A stretch of 54,995 bases of DNA from JANOGU01 sp964499865 (GCA_964499865.1 CAZCPY010000003.1:1-54995); one strand, 5' to 3'; counted from the first letter of the stretch, positions 28,098 to 36,967 are shown. Numbers and translations: made by a program. The notes: generated by a model not told the origin, from the sequence alone.

Positions 28098-28520
28098 GCA
28101 ATGTCCTCCTCACCCTTCCTTAACAGAAAGAAAATGAAAGAGGATGTGGCAGAAGAAGGGGCTGCGGATAACTGGATAAGTCAAACCGTCCCCCGATGTT
28201 TCCACAGGCTGCCGGTCCCGACGGCTGACCTCGCCGTCCCGCCTGCCGATACGCAAGCAACTGATTTCACGCCAGTCTGCACGCCAGTCTGCACGGGGCG
28301 CCTGTCGGTTCGGGCGGCATGAGGCGATACCGCCGCAAGCTGTCCACAGCGCCGTTCCATTCCGTTCCACAGCGGGAAAACCGCACCGCAGGCAGCGCGG
28401 GGCGGGGCCCTTGCGCACAGGGCAGGCCACGGCCCGCGATCCGGGGCCGCTTGCGCAGAGGAACATCGCAGGATTATCCCGGTTCTCTCCACAGCCCCGC
28501 ATCGCTTCACCCCGGCCCCC
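28098..28520. other. oriC: Candidate chromosomal replication origin (oriC)
   Basis: No gene is visible in these 423 bp. DnaA-box-like 9-mers (consensus TTATCCACA) occur at 28163-28171 (minus strand, TTATCCGCA, one mismatch), 28171-28179 (minus, TTATCCAGT), 28198-28206 (GTTTCCACA), 28340-28348 (CTGTCCACA), 28363-28371 (CGTTCCACA), 28474-28482 (TTATCCCGG) and 28485-28493 (CTCTCCACA). Four of these end in TCCACA. An A-rich stretch at 28120-28150, where few such tracts exist nearby, could be the unwinding element. A 12-bp tandem repeat lies at 28268-28295. Genes diverge on both sides and parS sites are close. The start point of replication is inferred. Confidence 0.72.
28268..28295. repeat. 12-bp tandem repeat inside the candidate origin
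   Basis: CACGCCAGTCTG occurs twice back to back (28268-28279, 28280-28291) followed by CACG. Origin regions often carry short iterated sites, but this unit matches no binding site I know. Confidence 0.6.
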
Positions 28521-29111
28521 ATGTCGCGCATCGTCCTCGCCTCCGCCTCGCCCGCCCGCCTCCGCCTGCTCCGCGCGGCGGGCATCGCCGTCGAGGCGAT
28601 TCCCGCCCGGATCGACGAGCACTCGATCCGGGACTCCCTGGCCGCCGATGGCGCCTCGCCCCGCGACATGGCCGATGTGTTGGCCGAGATGGAGGCGGCC
28701 AGGATCGCGCCGCGCGTTCCGGCCGCGGTGGTGCTGGGCAGCGACCAGGTGCTGGACCTTGACGGCGAGGCCCTGGGCAAACCGGCCGACGCCGGCGAGA
28801 CCCGCGCCCAGCTGATCCGCCTGCGCGGGCGCCGGCACAGGCTGCATTCCGCGGTGGTCCTGTTCCACGACGGCCAGCCCCGGTGGCGCCACGTCGCCAC
28901 CGCCACCCTGACCATGCGGGCGCTGTCCGATACCTGGATCGACGCCTACCTCTCCCGCAACCCCGACCTGACCGGCACCGTCGGCGGATACATGCTGGAA
29001 GCCGAAGGCATCCGCCTGTTCGATCGTGTCGAGGGCGATCACTTCACCATCCTCGGGCTCCCCCTCCACCCGCTGGTGCTGTATCTCGAACAGCGAGGGT
29101 TCATCACATGA
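28521..29111 (+). CDS. Maf-family nucleoside triphosphate pyrophosphatase
   Basis: The 196-residue protein starts with IVLASASPARLRLLRAAG, the Maf phosphate-binding loop, with GSDQVL near residues 73-78 and GKPAD after it. GTVGGYMLEAEGIRLF near 155-170 is typical. Maf proteins hydrolyse modified or non-canonical nucleotides. It is the first gene right of the candidate origin and overlaps aroE by 4 bases (ATGA). Confidence 0.92.
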   Translation: MSRIVLASASPARLRLLRAAGIAVEAIPARIDEHSIRDSLAADGASPRDMADVLAEMEAARIAPRVPAAVVLGSDQVLDLDGEALGKPADAGETRAQLIRLRGRRHRLHSAVVLFHDGQPRWRHVATATLTMRALSDTWIDAYLSRNPDLTGTVGGYMLEAEGIRLFDRVEGDHFTILGLPLHPLVLYLEQRGFIT

Positions 29112-29947
29112 CCGACCATCCCCGCATTCCCCTTGCCGGCGTCATCGGCTCGCCCGTCGCGCACAGCCGGTCCCCGGCGCTGCACGGCTACTGGCTGAAA
29201 CGCTACGGGCTGCAGGGGCACTACATCCCCATGGACATCGCGCAGGAGGATCTGCCGACCCTGCTGCGGCAGTTGCCCAAGCTCGGCTTCGTCGGCCTGA
29301 ACGTCACGATCCCCCACAAGGAGGCGGTGCTGAAACTCGCCGACATCGTGACCGACCGGGCGGCGCTGATCGGGGCGGCCAACACGCTGATCTTCCGCAA
29401 GGACGGCCGCATCCATGCCGACAACACGGACGGTGCGGGTTTCATGTCGAACCTGCGCCAGTCCGCGCCGAACTGGAACCCCGCCGCCGGACCCGCCGTC
29501 GTGTTCGGCGCGGGCGGTGCGTCGCGCGCGGTGGTGGCCGCGCTGCTCGAGGTCGGTGTGCCGGAAATCCGCCTCACCAACCGCACCCGTCAGCGGGCCG
29601 AGCAGTTGCGCGCCGATCTCGGGGCGCGGATCGAGGTGGTGGACTGGGTGCAGGCCGGCAACGTGCTGGACGACGCGACCTGCGTGGTCAACACCACCTC
29701 GCTCGGCATGACCGGCAAGCCGCCGTTCCGCGTTCCGCTCGACGCGCTGGGCCCCGGGGCCGTGGTCAACGATCTCGTCTACGCCCCGCTGCGCACGCAT
29801 TTCCTCGAGATTGCCGAGGCGCAGGGCTGCACCATCGTCGATGGCCTGGGCATGCTTCTGCACCAGGCCGCGCCCGGTTTCGAACGATGGTTCGGAAAAC
29901 GCCCCGATGTCGACCAGGCCACCCGCGACGCCGTGCTGTCCGCATGA
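29108..29947 (+). CDS. aroE: Shikimate dehydrogenase
   Basis: The protein is 279 residues, started at the ATG that overlaps the maf stop. Shikimate-binding residues lie in GSPVAHSRSPALHGYW near residues 14-29; the catalytic Lys is in NVTIPHKEAV near 66-75 and the Asp in ADNTDGAGF near 105. The NADP loop is VFGAGGASRAV near 130-140. It reduces 3-dehydroshikimate in aromatic amino-acid synthesis. It overlaps coaE by 4 bases. Confidence 0.96.
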   Translation: MTDHPRIPLAGVIGSPVAHSRSPALHGYWLKRYGLQGHYIPMDIAQEDLPTLLRQLPKLGFVGLNVTIPHKEAVLKLADIVTDRAALIGAANTLIFRKDGRIHADNTDGAGFMSNLRQSAPNWNPAAGPAVVFGAGGASRAVVAALLEVGVPEIRLTNRTRQRAEQLRADLGARIEVVDWVQAGNVLDDATCVVNTTSLGMTGKPPFRVPLDALGPGAVVNDLVYAPLRTHFLEIAEAQGCTIVDGLGMLLHQAAPGFERWFGKRPDVDQATRDAVLSA

Positions 29948-30525
29948 TCCGGCTGGCGCTGACCGGCTCCATCGGCATGGGCAAATCGACAACGGCCCGG
30001 CTGTTCGCCGCCCGCGGCGTGCCGGTCTGGGATGCGGACGCGGCGGTGCACCGGCTGTATGCGGCGGGCGGGGCCGGGGCCGAGGCCGTGGGCCGGCTTT
30101 TCCCCGCCGCGGTGCGCGGCGGCGCCGTCGACCGCGCCATCCTGCGCCCGCTGGTGGCGAGGCCCGACATGCTGGCTGCGCTGGAACAGGCGATACATCC
30201 CCTTGTGGCGCGGGACCGCGCGGCCTTTCTGGCCGCGCAGGCCGGGGCACCGCTGACGCTGTGCGACATCCCGCTGCTGTTCGAGACGGGCGCCGAAACG
30301 CAGTTCGATGCCACGCTCCTCGTCACCGCGCCGCCCGCGCTGCAACGCGCCCGCGTGCTGGCCCGTCCGGGGATGACCGAGGCGACGTTCCAGACGCTGC
30401 TGGCCCGCCAGATGCCCGACCGGGACAAGCGCGCGCGGGCGACGCATGTGCTGGAAACGCTCGACCTGGCGACCGCCGAATCCTATGTCACCGCGCTCAC
30501 GGGATACCTGAACGATCATGCGTGA
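29944..30525 (+). CDS. coaE: Dephospho-CoA kinase
   Basis: The protein is 193 residues. The P-loop LTGSIGMGKSTTARLF is near residues 6-21, with VWDADAAVHRLY after it and CDIPLLFETG near 107-116. It phosphorylates dephospho-CoA in the last step of CoA synthesis. It overlaps aroE by 4 bases and dnaQ by 8, so maf-aroE-coaE-dnaQ is one operon. Confidence 0.95.
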   Translation: MIRLALTGSIGMGKSTTARLFAARGVPVWDADAAVHRLYAAGGAGAEAVGRLFPAAVRGGAVDRAILRPLVARPDMLAALEQAIHPLVARDRAAFLAAQAGAPLTLCDIPLLFETGAETQFDATLLVTAPPALQRARVLARPGMTEATFQTLLARQMPDRDKRARATHVLETLDLATAESYVTALTGYLNDHA

Positions 30526-31201
30526 AATCGTCCTAGATACCGAAACCACCGGCTTCGATCCCGCCGAGGGCCACCGCATCGTCGAAATCGGGGCGGTGGA
30601 ACTGGAAGGCCACCTGCCCACGGGGCGCACCTTCCACCGCTACCTCAACCCCGACCGCGAGATGCCGAAGGAAGCCTTCGAGGTGCACGGCCTGGGCGAC
30701 GATTTCCTGCGCGACAAGCCGCGGTTTGCCGAGGTCGCGGCCGATTTCCTGGCCTTCATCGGCGAGGCGCGGCTGGTCATCCACAACGCCGCCTTCGACA
30801 TGCGCTTCCTGAACGCCGAGCTTGCCGCCGTCGGCCTGCCCCGCCTGCCCGACGGCCGCGCGCTGGATACCGTGGCGCTGGCGCGGCAGAAGTTCCCCGG
30901 CGCGCCCGCCTCGCTGGATGCCCTGTGCCGCCGCTTCGGGGTGGACAACGCGGGCCGCGAGAAGCACGGCGCGCTTCTGGACAGCGAGTTGCTGGCCGAA
31001 GTCTATCTGGAACTGGTCGGCGGGCGGCAGCCGGGCCTCGTGCTGACCGCCGGCCCGCGTGCGACCGGCCCGGCCACGACCGGAAACACCCGCCCGCCCC
31101 CCCGTCCGGCGCCGCTGCCGCCCCGGCTGACAGAGGCCGAAAGACAGGCGCACGAGGCCTTCGTCGCCCGCCTGGGCGACAAGGCGTTGTGGCGGGCCTA
31201 A
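30518..31201 (+). CDS. dnaQ: DNA polymerase III epsilon subunit (proofreading exonuclease)
   Basis: The 227-residue protein is a DEDDh exonuclease: DTETTGFDP near residues 7-15 (Exo I), VIHNAAFDMRFLN near 87-99 (Exo II) and EKHGALLDSELLAEVY near 147-162 (Exo III with its His). A proline-rich linker precedes a C-terminal segment that would bind the polymerase alpha subunit. It proofreads DNA synthesis. It ends 11 bases from the convergent secB stop. Confidence 0.95.
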   Translation: MREIVLDTETTGFDPAEGHRIVEIGAVELEGHLPTGRTFHRYLNPDREMPKEAFEVHGLGDDFLRDKPRFAEVAADFLAFIGEARLVIHNAAFDMRFLNAELAAVGLPRLPDGRALDTVALARQKFPGAPASLDALCRRFGVDNAGREKHGALLDSELLAEVYLELVGGRQPGLVLTAGPRATGPATTGNTRPPPRPAPLPPRLTEAERQAHEAFVARLGDKALWRA

Positions 31202-31212
31202 GCGCCCGGCGG

Positions 31213-31725
31213 TCAGGAAACCTGCGTCGCGGCGGCCTTCTGCGCCTCGGCCCGGCGGATCAGCTCCTGCCGGTACAGCGCCAGGAAATCGACCGAATCG
31301 ATGTTCAGGGGCGGGAAGCCGCCGTCGCGGGTCACGTCCGACAGGATGCGGCGGACGAAGGGGAACAGCATCCGCGGGCATTCGATCATCAGGAACGGGT
31401 GAAGCTGGTCCTCCGCCACGCCCTCGATGTGGAAGATGCCGCCGTATTCTAGTTCCGCCAGGAACAGCGTGTCGCCGTTCAGCGTGTTCTTCGACGTGAC
31501 CTTGAACCGGGTGATCACCTCGTACTGGTTTTCCGCCTGGCGCTTGCGGGCGTCCAGGCTGACGGCCACCTGCGTGTCGGGCTTGACCTCGGCCGCGGCC
31601 ACGCCGCGCTGCGCCACGCCGTTTTCGAAGGACAGGTCGCGGATGTACTGGCCCAGCACCTGCATCCGCGCCTGCTGCGCCGGCGCGGCCGCTGCCGTCG
31701 GCTGAGCCCCGTTGCCTTCCGTCAT
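31213..31725 (-). CDS. secB: Protein-export chaperone SecB
   Basis: The protein is 170 residues and begins at the ATG at 31725, with GGGAGGAC 5 bases upstream. An Ala/Gln-rich leader precedes the core QVLGQYIRDLSFENG near residues 22-36, and LFPFVRRILSDVTRDGGFPP near 120-140 is the family signature. SecB keeps exported proteins unfolded for SecA. The secB-dnaQ neighbourhood is conserved in alphaproteobacteria. Confidence 0.95.
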   Translation of the reverse strand: MTEGNGAQPTAAAAPAQQARMQVLGQYIRDLSFENGVAQRGVAAAEVKPDTQVAVSLDARKRQAENQYEVITRFKVTSKNTLNGDTLFLAELEYGGIFHIEGVAEDQLHPFLMIECPRMLFPFVRRILSDVTRDGGFPPLNIDSVDFLALYRQELIRRAEAQKAAATQVS

Positions 31726-31779
31726 CGCCCGTCCTCCCGGATCATCCGCGGGCGGCTCTAGCAGCAAGCGCGCGCGGCC

Positions 31780-32223
31780 TCAATGCCGCGTCCAGCCGCC
31801 GTCGGCGGGCGGCGCGACAGGCGGCACCTCGACCGCCTGTCCCTCGATGGTGACGTGAACCGCATCGCCCCGGCTCCGCCGGTGATGCGCCGCCACACGC
31901 GCCATCAGCACCGCCTGCACCGGCGGCAGCAGCAGCAGGATCGCCAGCGCGTCCGACAGGAACCCCGGCACCACGAACAGCAGGCCCGCCACCACCCGGA
32001 ACGCGGCCGACCCCACCGCGGCCAGCGGATTCTCGCGCCCCTGCATCGCCGCCTGCACCCGGGCGGCCGTCGCCGGGCCGGTCGACCGCATCAGCACGAC
32101 GCCCAGCACCGCCGCGGCAATCACCAGCACCAGCACCGGCAGCACGCCGATCCAGCGCCCGACCACCACGAACAGCGCGATTTCGACCAGAGGCAGCGCC
32201 AGCGCCGCGATCAGGACCTTCAT
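31780..32223 (-). CDS. fxsA: FxsA-family membrane protein
   Basis: The 147-residue protein has the family start LPLVEIALFVVVGRWIG and membrane segments near residues 5-45 and 75-105, including GLLFVVPGFLSDALAILLLL. The C-terminus is hydrophilic and variable. FxsA is named for suppressing F exclusion of phage T7 in E. coli; its native role is unknown. It is divergent from the Tim44-like gene. Confidence 0.9.
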   Translation of the reverse strand: MKVLIAALALPLVEIALFVVVGRWIGVLPVLVLVIAAAVLGVVLMRSTGPATAARVQAAMQGRENPLAAVGSAAFRVVAGLLFVVPGFLSDALAILLLLPPVQAVLMARVAAHHRRSRGDAVHVTIEGQAVEVPPVAPPADGGWTRH

Positions 32224-32328
32224 CCCGGACCTCCATCAGCGGGCAAGGTGGACTTGGCCCCGCCCCTCCCCTACATAAGACAAAACCGCCGCCGTGCCAG
32301 CCGCACGCGGCCCAAGGGTTCCTGTCCG

Positions 32329-32991
32329 ATGAATTCCTCGCTGATCCAGCTTCTCGTCCTTGCCGGGATCGCCGTGTTCCTGATCCTCAAGCTGCGCTCT
32401 GTCCTCGGCACGCGCGAAGGCTTCGAAAAGCCTCCCGTCGTGCCGCCCGAGGCCACGCCCTCGCGCAGCCGCCGCGACTTCGAGGTGATCGAGGGCGGGC
32501 AGGACCGCGACATCACCGACCACGTTCCCGACGGGTCGCCCGCGGCCAAGGCGCTGGCGGGCATGAAGATGGCGGAACCGGGCTTTTCGGCCACGACCTT
32601 CCTGCAGGGCGCCCGCGGCGCCTATGAAATGATCGTGATGGCCTACGAACGCGGCGACCTGTCCGCGATCAAGGGCTTTCTTGCGCCGGAAGTCTATGAT
32701 GCCTTCGCCGCCGCGGTGGAGGAACGCGAAAAGAACGGCCTGACCGTGCAGGCCGAATTCAAGGGCGTGAAGGACCTGGCGCTGGCCAACGCCACCTTCG
32801 ACCGCGCCAGCCGCGAGGCCGAGGTGACTGTCCGCTTCACCGGCGAACTGACATCCGTCGTCCGCGACCGCGGCGGCAAGATCGTCGAAGGCAGCGCGAC
32901 CGAGATCAAGCGCCAGCGCGACCTCTGGACCTTTGCCCGCACCATGGGCGCGGCCGATCCCAACTGGATGCTGGTCGCGACCGGGGAATGA
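32329..32991 (+). CDS. Tim44/TimA-like inner membrane adaptor
   Basis: The protein is 220 residues. It starts at the ATG at 32329 with an N-terminal membrane anchor (SSLIQLLVLAGIAVFLILKL), then a charged linker, then a Tim44-like domain from about residue 80 (FLQGARGAYEMIVMAYERGD). The family is the bacterial counterpart of mitochondrial Tim44 and is linked to membrane protein handling. It overlaps mltA by 4 bases and lies close to secB, which fits an export-related role. Confidence 0.88.
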   Translation: MNSSLIQLLVLAGIAVFLILKLRSVLGTREGFEKPPVVPPEATPSRSRRDFEVIEGGQDRDITDHVPDGSPAAKALAGMKMAEPGFSATTFLQGARGAYEMIVMAYERGDLSAIKGFLAPEVYDAFAAAVEEREKNGLTVQAEFKGVKDLALANATFDRASREAEVTVRFTGELTSVVRDRGGKIVEGSATEIKRQRDLWTFARTMGAADPNWMLVATGE

Positions 32992-34013
32992 TCCTGCGTG
33001 CCGCAGCCTTGGCACTTGCCCTGGTGACGCCCCTGGCACAGGCAGAGGCGCAGGAACTGCTGGATTTCGAGACGCTGGACGGCTGGCAGGACGATGACCC
33101 GACCGCCGCCTTCGCCGCCTTCCGTGCCACCTGCGACCTGATCGAAGGGCCCGAATGGGCCCCGGTGTGCAAGCTGGCGAGGGATCTGGACCCCGACCCC
33201 GACGCCGCCCGCAGCTTCTTCGAGATGCTGTTCCGCCCGGTCCTGTTCGGCCGGCCGCCCGCGCTGTTCACCGGCTACTACGAACCCGAACTCCCGGGCT
33301 CGCTGCGGCGCACCCCGCGCTTTGCCCATCCGATCTACCGCCGCCCGCCCGAATTGCGCGACGGCATGACCTACCTGTCCCGGGCGCAGATCGAAGACGG
33401 CGCGCTGGCGGGCCGGGGCCTGGAACTGGCCTGGCTCGACGATCCGGTCGAGGCCTATTTCCTGCAGGTGCAGGGGTCTGGCCGGATCCGGCTGCCCGAC
33501 GGGTCGGTGATGCGCCTGGGCTATGCCGGCCGCAACGGGCATCCCTACCGGTCGGTCGGACAGGAGCTGATCCGCCGCGGCACGCTCACGCTGGCCGACG
33601 TGTCGGCGCAGGAGATCAAGGGCTGGGTCCGCCGCAACCCGCAGGCCGGGGCGGCGCTTCTGGAAACGAACCCCTCCTACATCTTCTTCCGCAAGCTGCC
33701 GGACCTGCCGCCCGAGGCCGGGCCCATCGGCGCCATGGGCCGGTCGATCTTCACGCTCAGGTCGCTGGCGGTGGACCCGCGCTTCACGCCGCTCGGCGCG
33801 CCGGTCTGGCTGGAAAAGGACGGCGACCGCCCGATGCGGCGGCTGATGGTGGCGCAGGACACCGGCGGCGCGATCAAGGGGGCGCAGCGTGCCGACATCT
33901 TCTTCGGGACCGGCACCGGTGCAGGGGACGCCGCGGGCAGGGTCAAGGACCCTGGCCGGATGATCGTGCTGCTGCCGATCGAGCGCGCCTTCGCGCTGTT
34001 CCCCGGCGGCTAG
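32988..34013 (+). CDS. mltA: Membrane-bound lytic murein transglycosylase A
   Basis: The 341-residue protein has a signal peptide (ILRAAALALALVTPLAQAEA). The MltA domain includes FTGYYEPELPGS near residues 90-101 and VQGSGRIRLPDG near 160-171. The 3D domain follows with its catalytic Asp in AQDTGGAIKGAQRADIFFGTG near 288-308. It cleaves peptidoglycan glycans to anhydro-muropeptides. No lipobox cysteine is evident, so membrane attachment is uncertain. AmgK/MurU-type recycling genes lie 10 kb away. Confidence 0.93.
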   Translation: MILRAAALALALVTPLAQAEAQELLDFETLDGWQDDDPTAAFAAFRATCDLIEGPEWAPVCKLARDLDPDPDAARSFFEMLFRPVLFGRPPALFTGYYEPELPGSLRRTPRFAHPIYRRPPELRDGMTYLSRAQIEDGALAGRGLELAWLDDPVEAYFLQVQGSGRIRLPDGSVMRLGYAGRNGHPYRSVGQELIRRGTLTLADVSAQEIKGWVRRNPQAGAALLETNPSYIFFRKLPDLPPEAGPIGAMGRSIFTLRSLAVDPRFTPLGAPVWLEKDGDRPMRRLMVAQDTGGAIKGAQRADIFFGTGTGAGDAAGRVKDPGRMIVLLPIERAFALFPGG

Positions 34014-34025
34014 GCACGCGAGGCG

Positions 34026-34604
34026 ATGGCCCGCCGCCGCGTGCCCACACCGGAGGAGGAACGCCTCTGGCAAGAGGTCGCCCGCACCATCCGCCGACGC
34101 CATGGCGGCCCGGTGCCCGACGCCGCGCCAGCGGCTGCCGCCGCTGCCGTGCGCGCCCCACCGGAGCCCGAGCCGCTGCCGCCGCTTCTGCCCTTCCGCA
34201 TCGGTCAGCACGCCCCGCCTTCGCCGCCCGCCCTCCCGGCGAGGGCACCTCTGGGCATGGACGCCGGCATCCACGCCCGCATGACCCGCGGCAAGCTGGC
34301 GCCCGAGGCGCGGATCGACCTGCACGGCATGACACTGGCCGAGGCGCATCCCGAACTGATCCGCTTTGTCCTGAACGCCGCCGCGCAGGGCCTGCGGCTG
34401 GTGCTGGTCATCACCGGCAAGGGCAAGCCCGCCGACGACCCCTTTCCCCGCCCGACCGGCATCCTGCGCCACCAGGTCCCGGTCTGGCTGCGCCAGGCGC
34501 CGCTGGCCCCGGCAATCCAGCAGGTCGCCGAGGCGCATCTGCGCCACGGCGGGGCGGGAGCGCTGTATGTCTACCTGCGGCGGTCGGGGCGTTACAGCAC
34601 GTAG
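34026..34604 (+). CDS. Smr-domain protein
   Basis: The 192-residue protein has a low-complexity Ala/Pro-rich N-terminus (about residues 20-80) and a C-terminal Smr domain with IDLHGMTLAEAHPE near 97-110, VITGKGK near 130, and the terminal GGAGALYVYLRRSGR. Smr domains are nucleic-acid endonucleases of varied role. It follows mltA by 12 bases. Its 3' end overlaps the convergent hslU stop by 13 bases. Confidence 0.9.
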   Translation: MARRRVPTPEEERLWQEVARTIRRRHGGPVPDAAPAAAAAAVRAPPEPEPLPPLLPFRIGQHAPPSPPALPARAPLGMDAGIHARMTRGKLAPEARIDLHGMTLAEAHPELIRFVLNAAAQGLRLVLVITGKGKPADDPFPRPTGILRHQVPVWLRQAPLAPAIQQVAEAHLRHGGAGALYVYLRRSGRYST

Positions 34605-35887
34605 CGGCTCAGGTCCGCCGACCGTGACAGGCTGCCCAGATGCGCCTCGACAAAGGCCGCGTCCACCGTCACCGCATCGCCGCCCCGGTCGGGTGCGGCG
34701 AAGGACAGGTCCTCGAACACCCGCTCCATCACCGTATAGAGCCGCCGCGCGCCGATGTTCTCGACGCTGCGGTTGACCTCGGCCGCGATCCGCGCCAGCG
34801 CGGCGATCCCGTCCTGCGTGAAGGTGACCGCCACCGCCTCGGTCGCCATCAGGGCGGCGTACTGGCGGGTCAGGGCGTTGTCCGTCTCGGTCAGGATGCG
34901 CACGAAATCACCCTCGGTCAGCGGTTGCAGCTCCACCCGGATCGGCAGGCGGCCCTGCAGCTCGGGCAGCAGGTCCGACGGCTTGGCGATGTGGAAGGCG
35001 CCCGAGGCGATGAACAGGATATGGTCGGTCCTGACCGGCCCGTGCTTTGTCGAGACGGTCGTGCCCTCGATCAGCGGAAGCAGGTCGCGCTGCACGCCTT
35101 CGCGCGACACGTCCGCGCCGCGCGTCTCGGCCCGCGCCGCCACCTTGTCGATCTCGTCGATGAAGACGATCCCGTTTTCCTGCACCGCCGTCAGCGCCGC
35201 CTGCTTGACCGCCTCGTCGTCCAGCAGCTTGTCGGCCTCTTCGGCCACCAGCACCTGATGGCTTTCCGCGACCGTCATCCGCTTGCGCGTCTGCCGCCCG
35301 CCGAAGCCCTTGAACAGGTCGCCCAGGTTCATCGCCCCCATCTGCTGCCCGGCCGGGTCCAGCCCCTGGAAGGGGTTGGAGGTGTCGCTGACCGTGACCT
35401 CGATCATCGTGCCGTCCAGCTCGCCCTTGCGCAGCTTCTGGCGGAACATCTCGCGCGTGGCGTCCCGGGCGTCGACACCGGCGATGGCCTCGACCACGCG
35501 GTCCTCGGCCGCCTTCTCGGCCCGCGCCCGCACGTCCTCGCGCATCCGCGCCCGGGTTTCGATCAGGGCGGCGTCCACCAGGTCGCGGATGATGCTGTCG
35601 ACATCGCGGCCGACATAGCCAACTTCCGTGAACTTGGTCGCCTCGACCTTCAGGAACGGCGCGCGCGCCAGCTTGGCCAGCCTGCGGCTGATCTCGGTCT
35701 TGCCCACGCCGGTGGGCCCGATCATCAGGATGTTCTTCGGATAGACCTCCTCGCGCAGCCCCGGCTCCAGCCGCTTGCGGCGCCAGCGGTTGCGCAGCGC
35801 CACGGCCACCGCCCGCTTGGCGTCGCGCTGGCCGATGATGAAGCGGTCAAGCTCGCTGACGATCTCGCGCGGGGTGAGGTCGGTCAT
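34592..35887 (-). CDS. hslU: ATP-dependent protease ATPase subunit HslU
   Basis: The 431-residue AAA+ protein starts MTDLTPREIVSELDRFIIGQ, has Walker A MIGPTGVGKTEISRRL near residues 55-70, and Walker B FIDEIDKVAA near 245. An inserted I domain sits between. It ends in SRYVL, near the C-terminal tail that docks into HslV. It overlaps the upstream membrane-protein gene by ATGA, placing it in the operon hslV - membrane protein - hslU. Confidence 0.96.
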   Translation of the reverse strand: MTDLTPREIVSELDRFIIGQRDAKRAVAVALRNRWRRKRLEPGLREEVYPKNILMIGPTGVGKTEISRRLAKLARAPFLKVEATKFTEVGYVGRDVDSIIRDLVDAALIETRARMREDVRARAEKAAEDRVVEAIAGVDARDATREMFRQKLRKGELDGTMIEVTVSDTSNPFQGLDPAGQQMGAMNLGDLFKGFGGRQTRKRMTVAESHQVLVAEEADKLLDDEAVKQAALTAVQENGIVFIDEIDKVAARAETRGADVSREGVQRDLLPLIEGTTVSTKHGPVRTDHILFIASGAFHIAKPSDLLPELQGRLPIRVELQPLTEGDFVRILTETDNALTRQYAALMATEAVAVTFTQDGIAALARIAAEVNRSVENIGARRLYTVMERVFEDLSFAAPDRGGDAVTVDAAFVEAHLGSLSRSADLSRYVL

Positions 35888-36966
35888 GGCGTGCTCACAT
35901 AGGGCGGCAGGCGGTCCTTGCCGGGAAAGTCGGGCAGGGCGCGCATGACGCGGGCGCGCAGGTCGGTCCAGAAGGCGCCCGTGAAGGTCAGGAAGGCGCC
36001 CAGCACGATCATCAGCATGGCGAAACTGCCCGCCGAATCGCCCGCCTGCAGCGCCCAGGCGATCAGGATCCCCAGGTAGATCACCCCCGCCGACAGGAAA
36101 CTGCGCCGGTCGATCACCAGCGCCAGCAGCGCGAACACCACCAGGCACAGCGCCAGCAGCGCCATCGTCGCAGCACCTTCGCCCGTGTTGTAGGCGGTCA
36201 GCGCCACCGTGTTCACCAGCGCGGGCGCGGCCAGCATGTGGAACCAGAAGCCGGTCGCCGACCAGCGTCCCAGACGGTGGGGGTCCTTCATGTCGCACCA
36301 CAGCCCCGCTGCCAGCGCCAGCAGCCCGAAGATCATCGTGGCCACCGCCATGCCGCCGCCCCTTGTCAGGTCGAACGCCTCGCGCAGCGATGCGGGCGCG
36401 GTGCCGAAGGGCATCACCATGTCGACCAGCACGAAGACGATCCCCGCCACCGCCAGCCCCATCATGAAGGCCACGAAGGGCACCTTGAAGGCGCGGAAAT
36501 AGGCGGCCAGCGCGGCAAGGGACAGTCCCAGGAAGACAAGCCCCGCCACCCGCACGCCCGTCTCCGCCTCCAGCCATTCGGCCATCAGCAGGCCGATGGT
36601 CCCGGCGCTGCCCAGGCCGAAGACGATGGCCAGCACGATGGAGGGCAACGCCATGCGGCGCTTGCGGGTGAAGTAGGTGGCGAAGACCCAGGCGAGCACT
36701 GCGGCAACCGCGGTTGTCCAGGCTCCCTGCGACATCGCTGCAAAGGTCAGGATGCCCGAGAACAGCAGGATGATGCCAAGCGAGACGAAGATCTCCGCAA
36801 ACCCCCGGAACAGCTCGAAGGGCTCGTCGTCCGGCGCCAGCGTCTCGCGCTGGCCCAGCCGCGCCTCGCCCAGCGCCAGCAGGCGGGTGGCCTGCACCTC
36901 GTCCAGGATCCCCGCGCCCACGGCGGCGCGGATGTCGTCGCGGGTGACGCTTTCCATGGTCGCCAT
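35884..36966 (-). CDS. Multi-pass membrane protein, DUF2157-like
   Basis: The 360-residue protein has a soluble N-terminal helix region (about residues 1-55, DDIRAAVGAGILDEVQATRL) then roughly ten hydrophobic segments. The N-terminal part resembles DUF2157 proteins. It starts 1 base after the hslV stop and overlaps hslU by 4 bases, so it is locked between the two halves of one protease. Whether it helps HslVU is unknown. Confidence 0.8.
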   Translation of the reverse strand: MATMESVTRDDIRAAVGAGILDEVQATRLLALGEARLGQRETLAPDDEPFELFRGFAEIFVSLGIILLFSGILTFAAMSQGAWTTAVAAVLAWVFATYFTRKRRMALPSIVLAIVFGLGSAGTIGLLMAEWLEAETGVRVAGLVFLGLSLAALAAYFRAFKVPFVAFMMGLAVAGIVFVLVDMVMPFGTAPASLREAFDLTRGGGMAVATMIFGLLALAAGLWCDMKDPHRLGRWSATGFWFHMLAAPALVNTVALTAYNTGEGAATMALLALCLVVFALLALVIDRRSFLSAGVIYLGILIAWALQAGDSAGSFAMLMIVLGAFLTFTGAFWTDLRARVMRALPDFPGKDRLPPYVSTP

Positions 36967-36967
36967 G

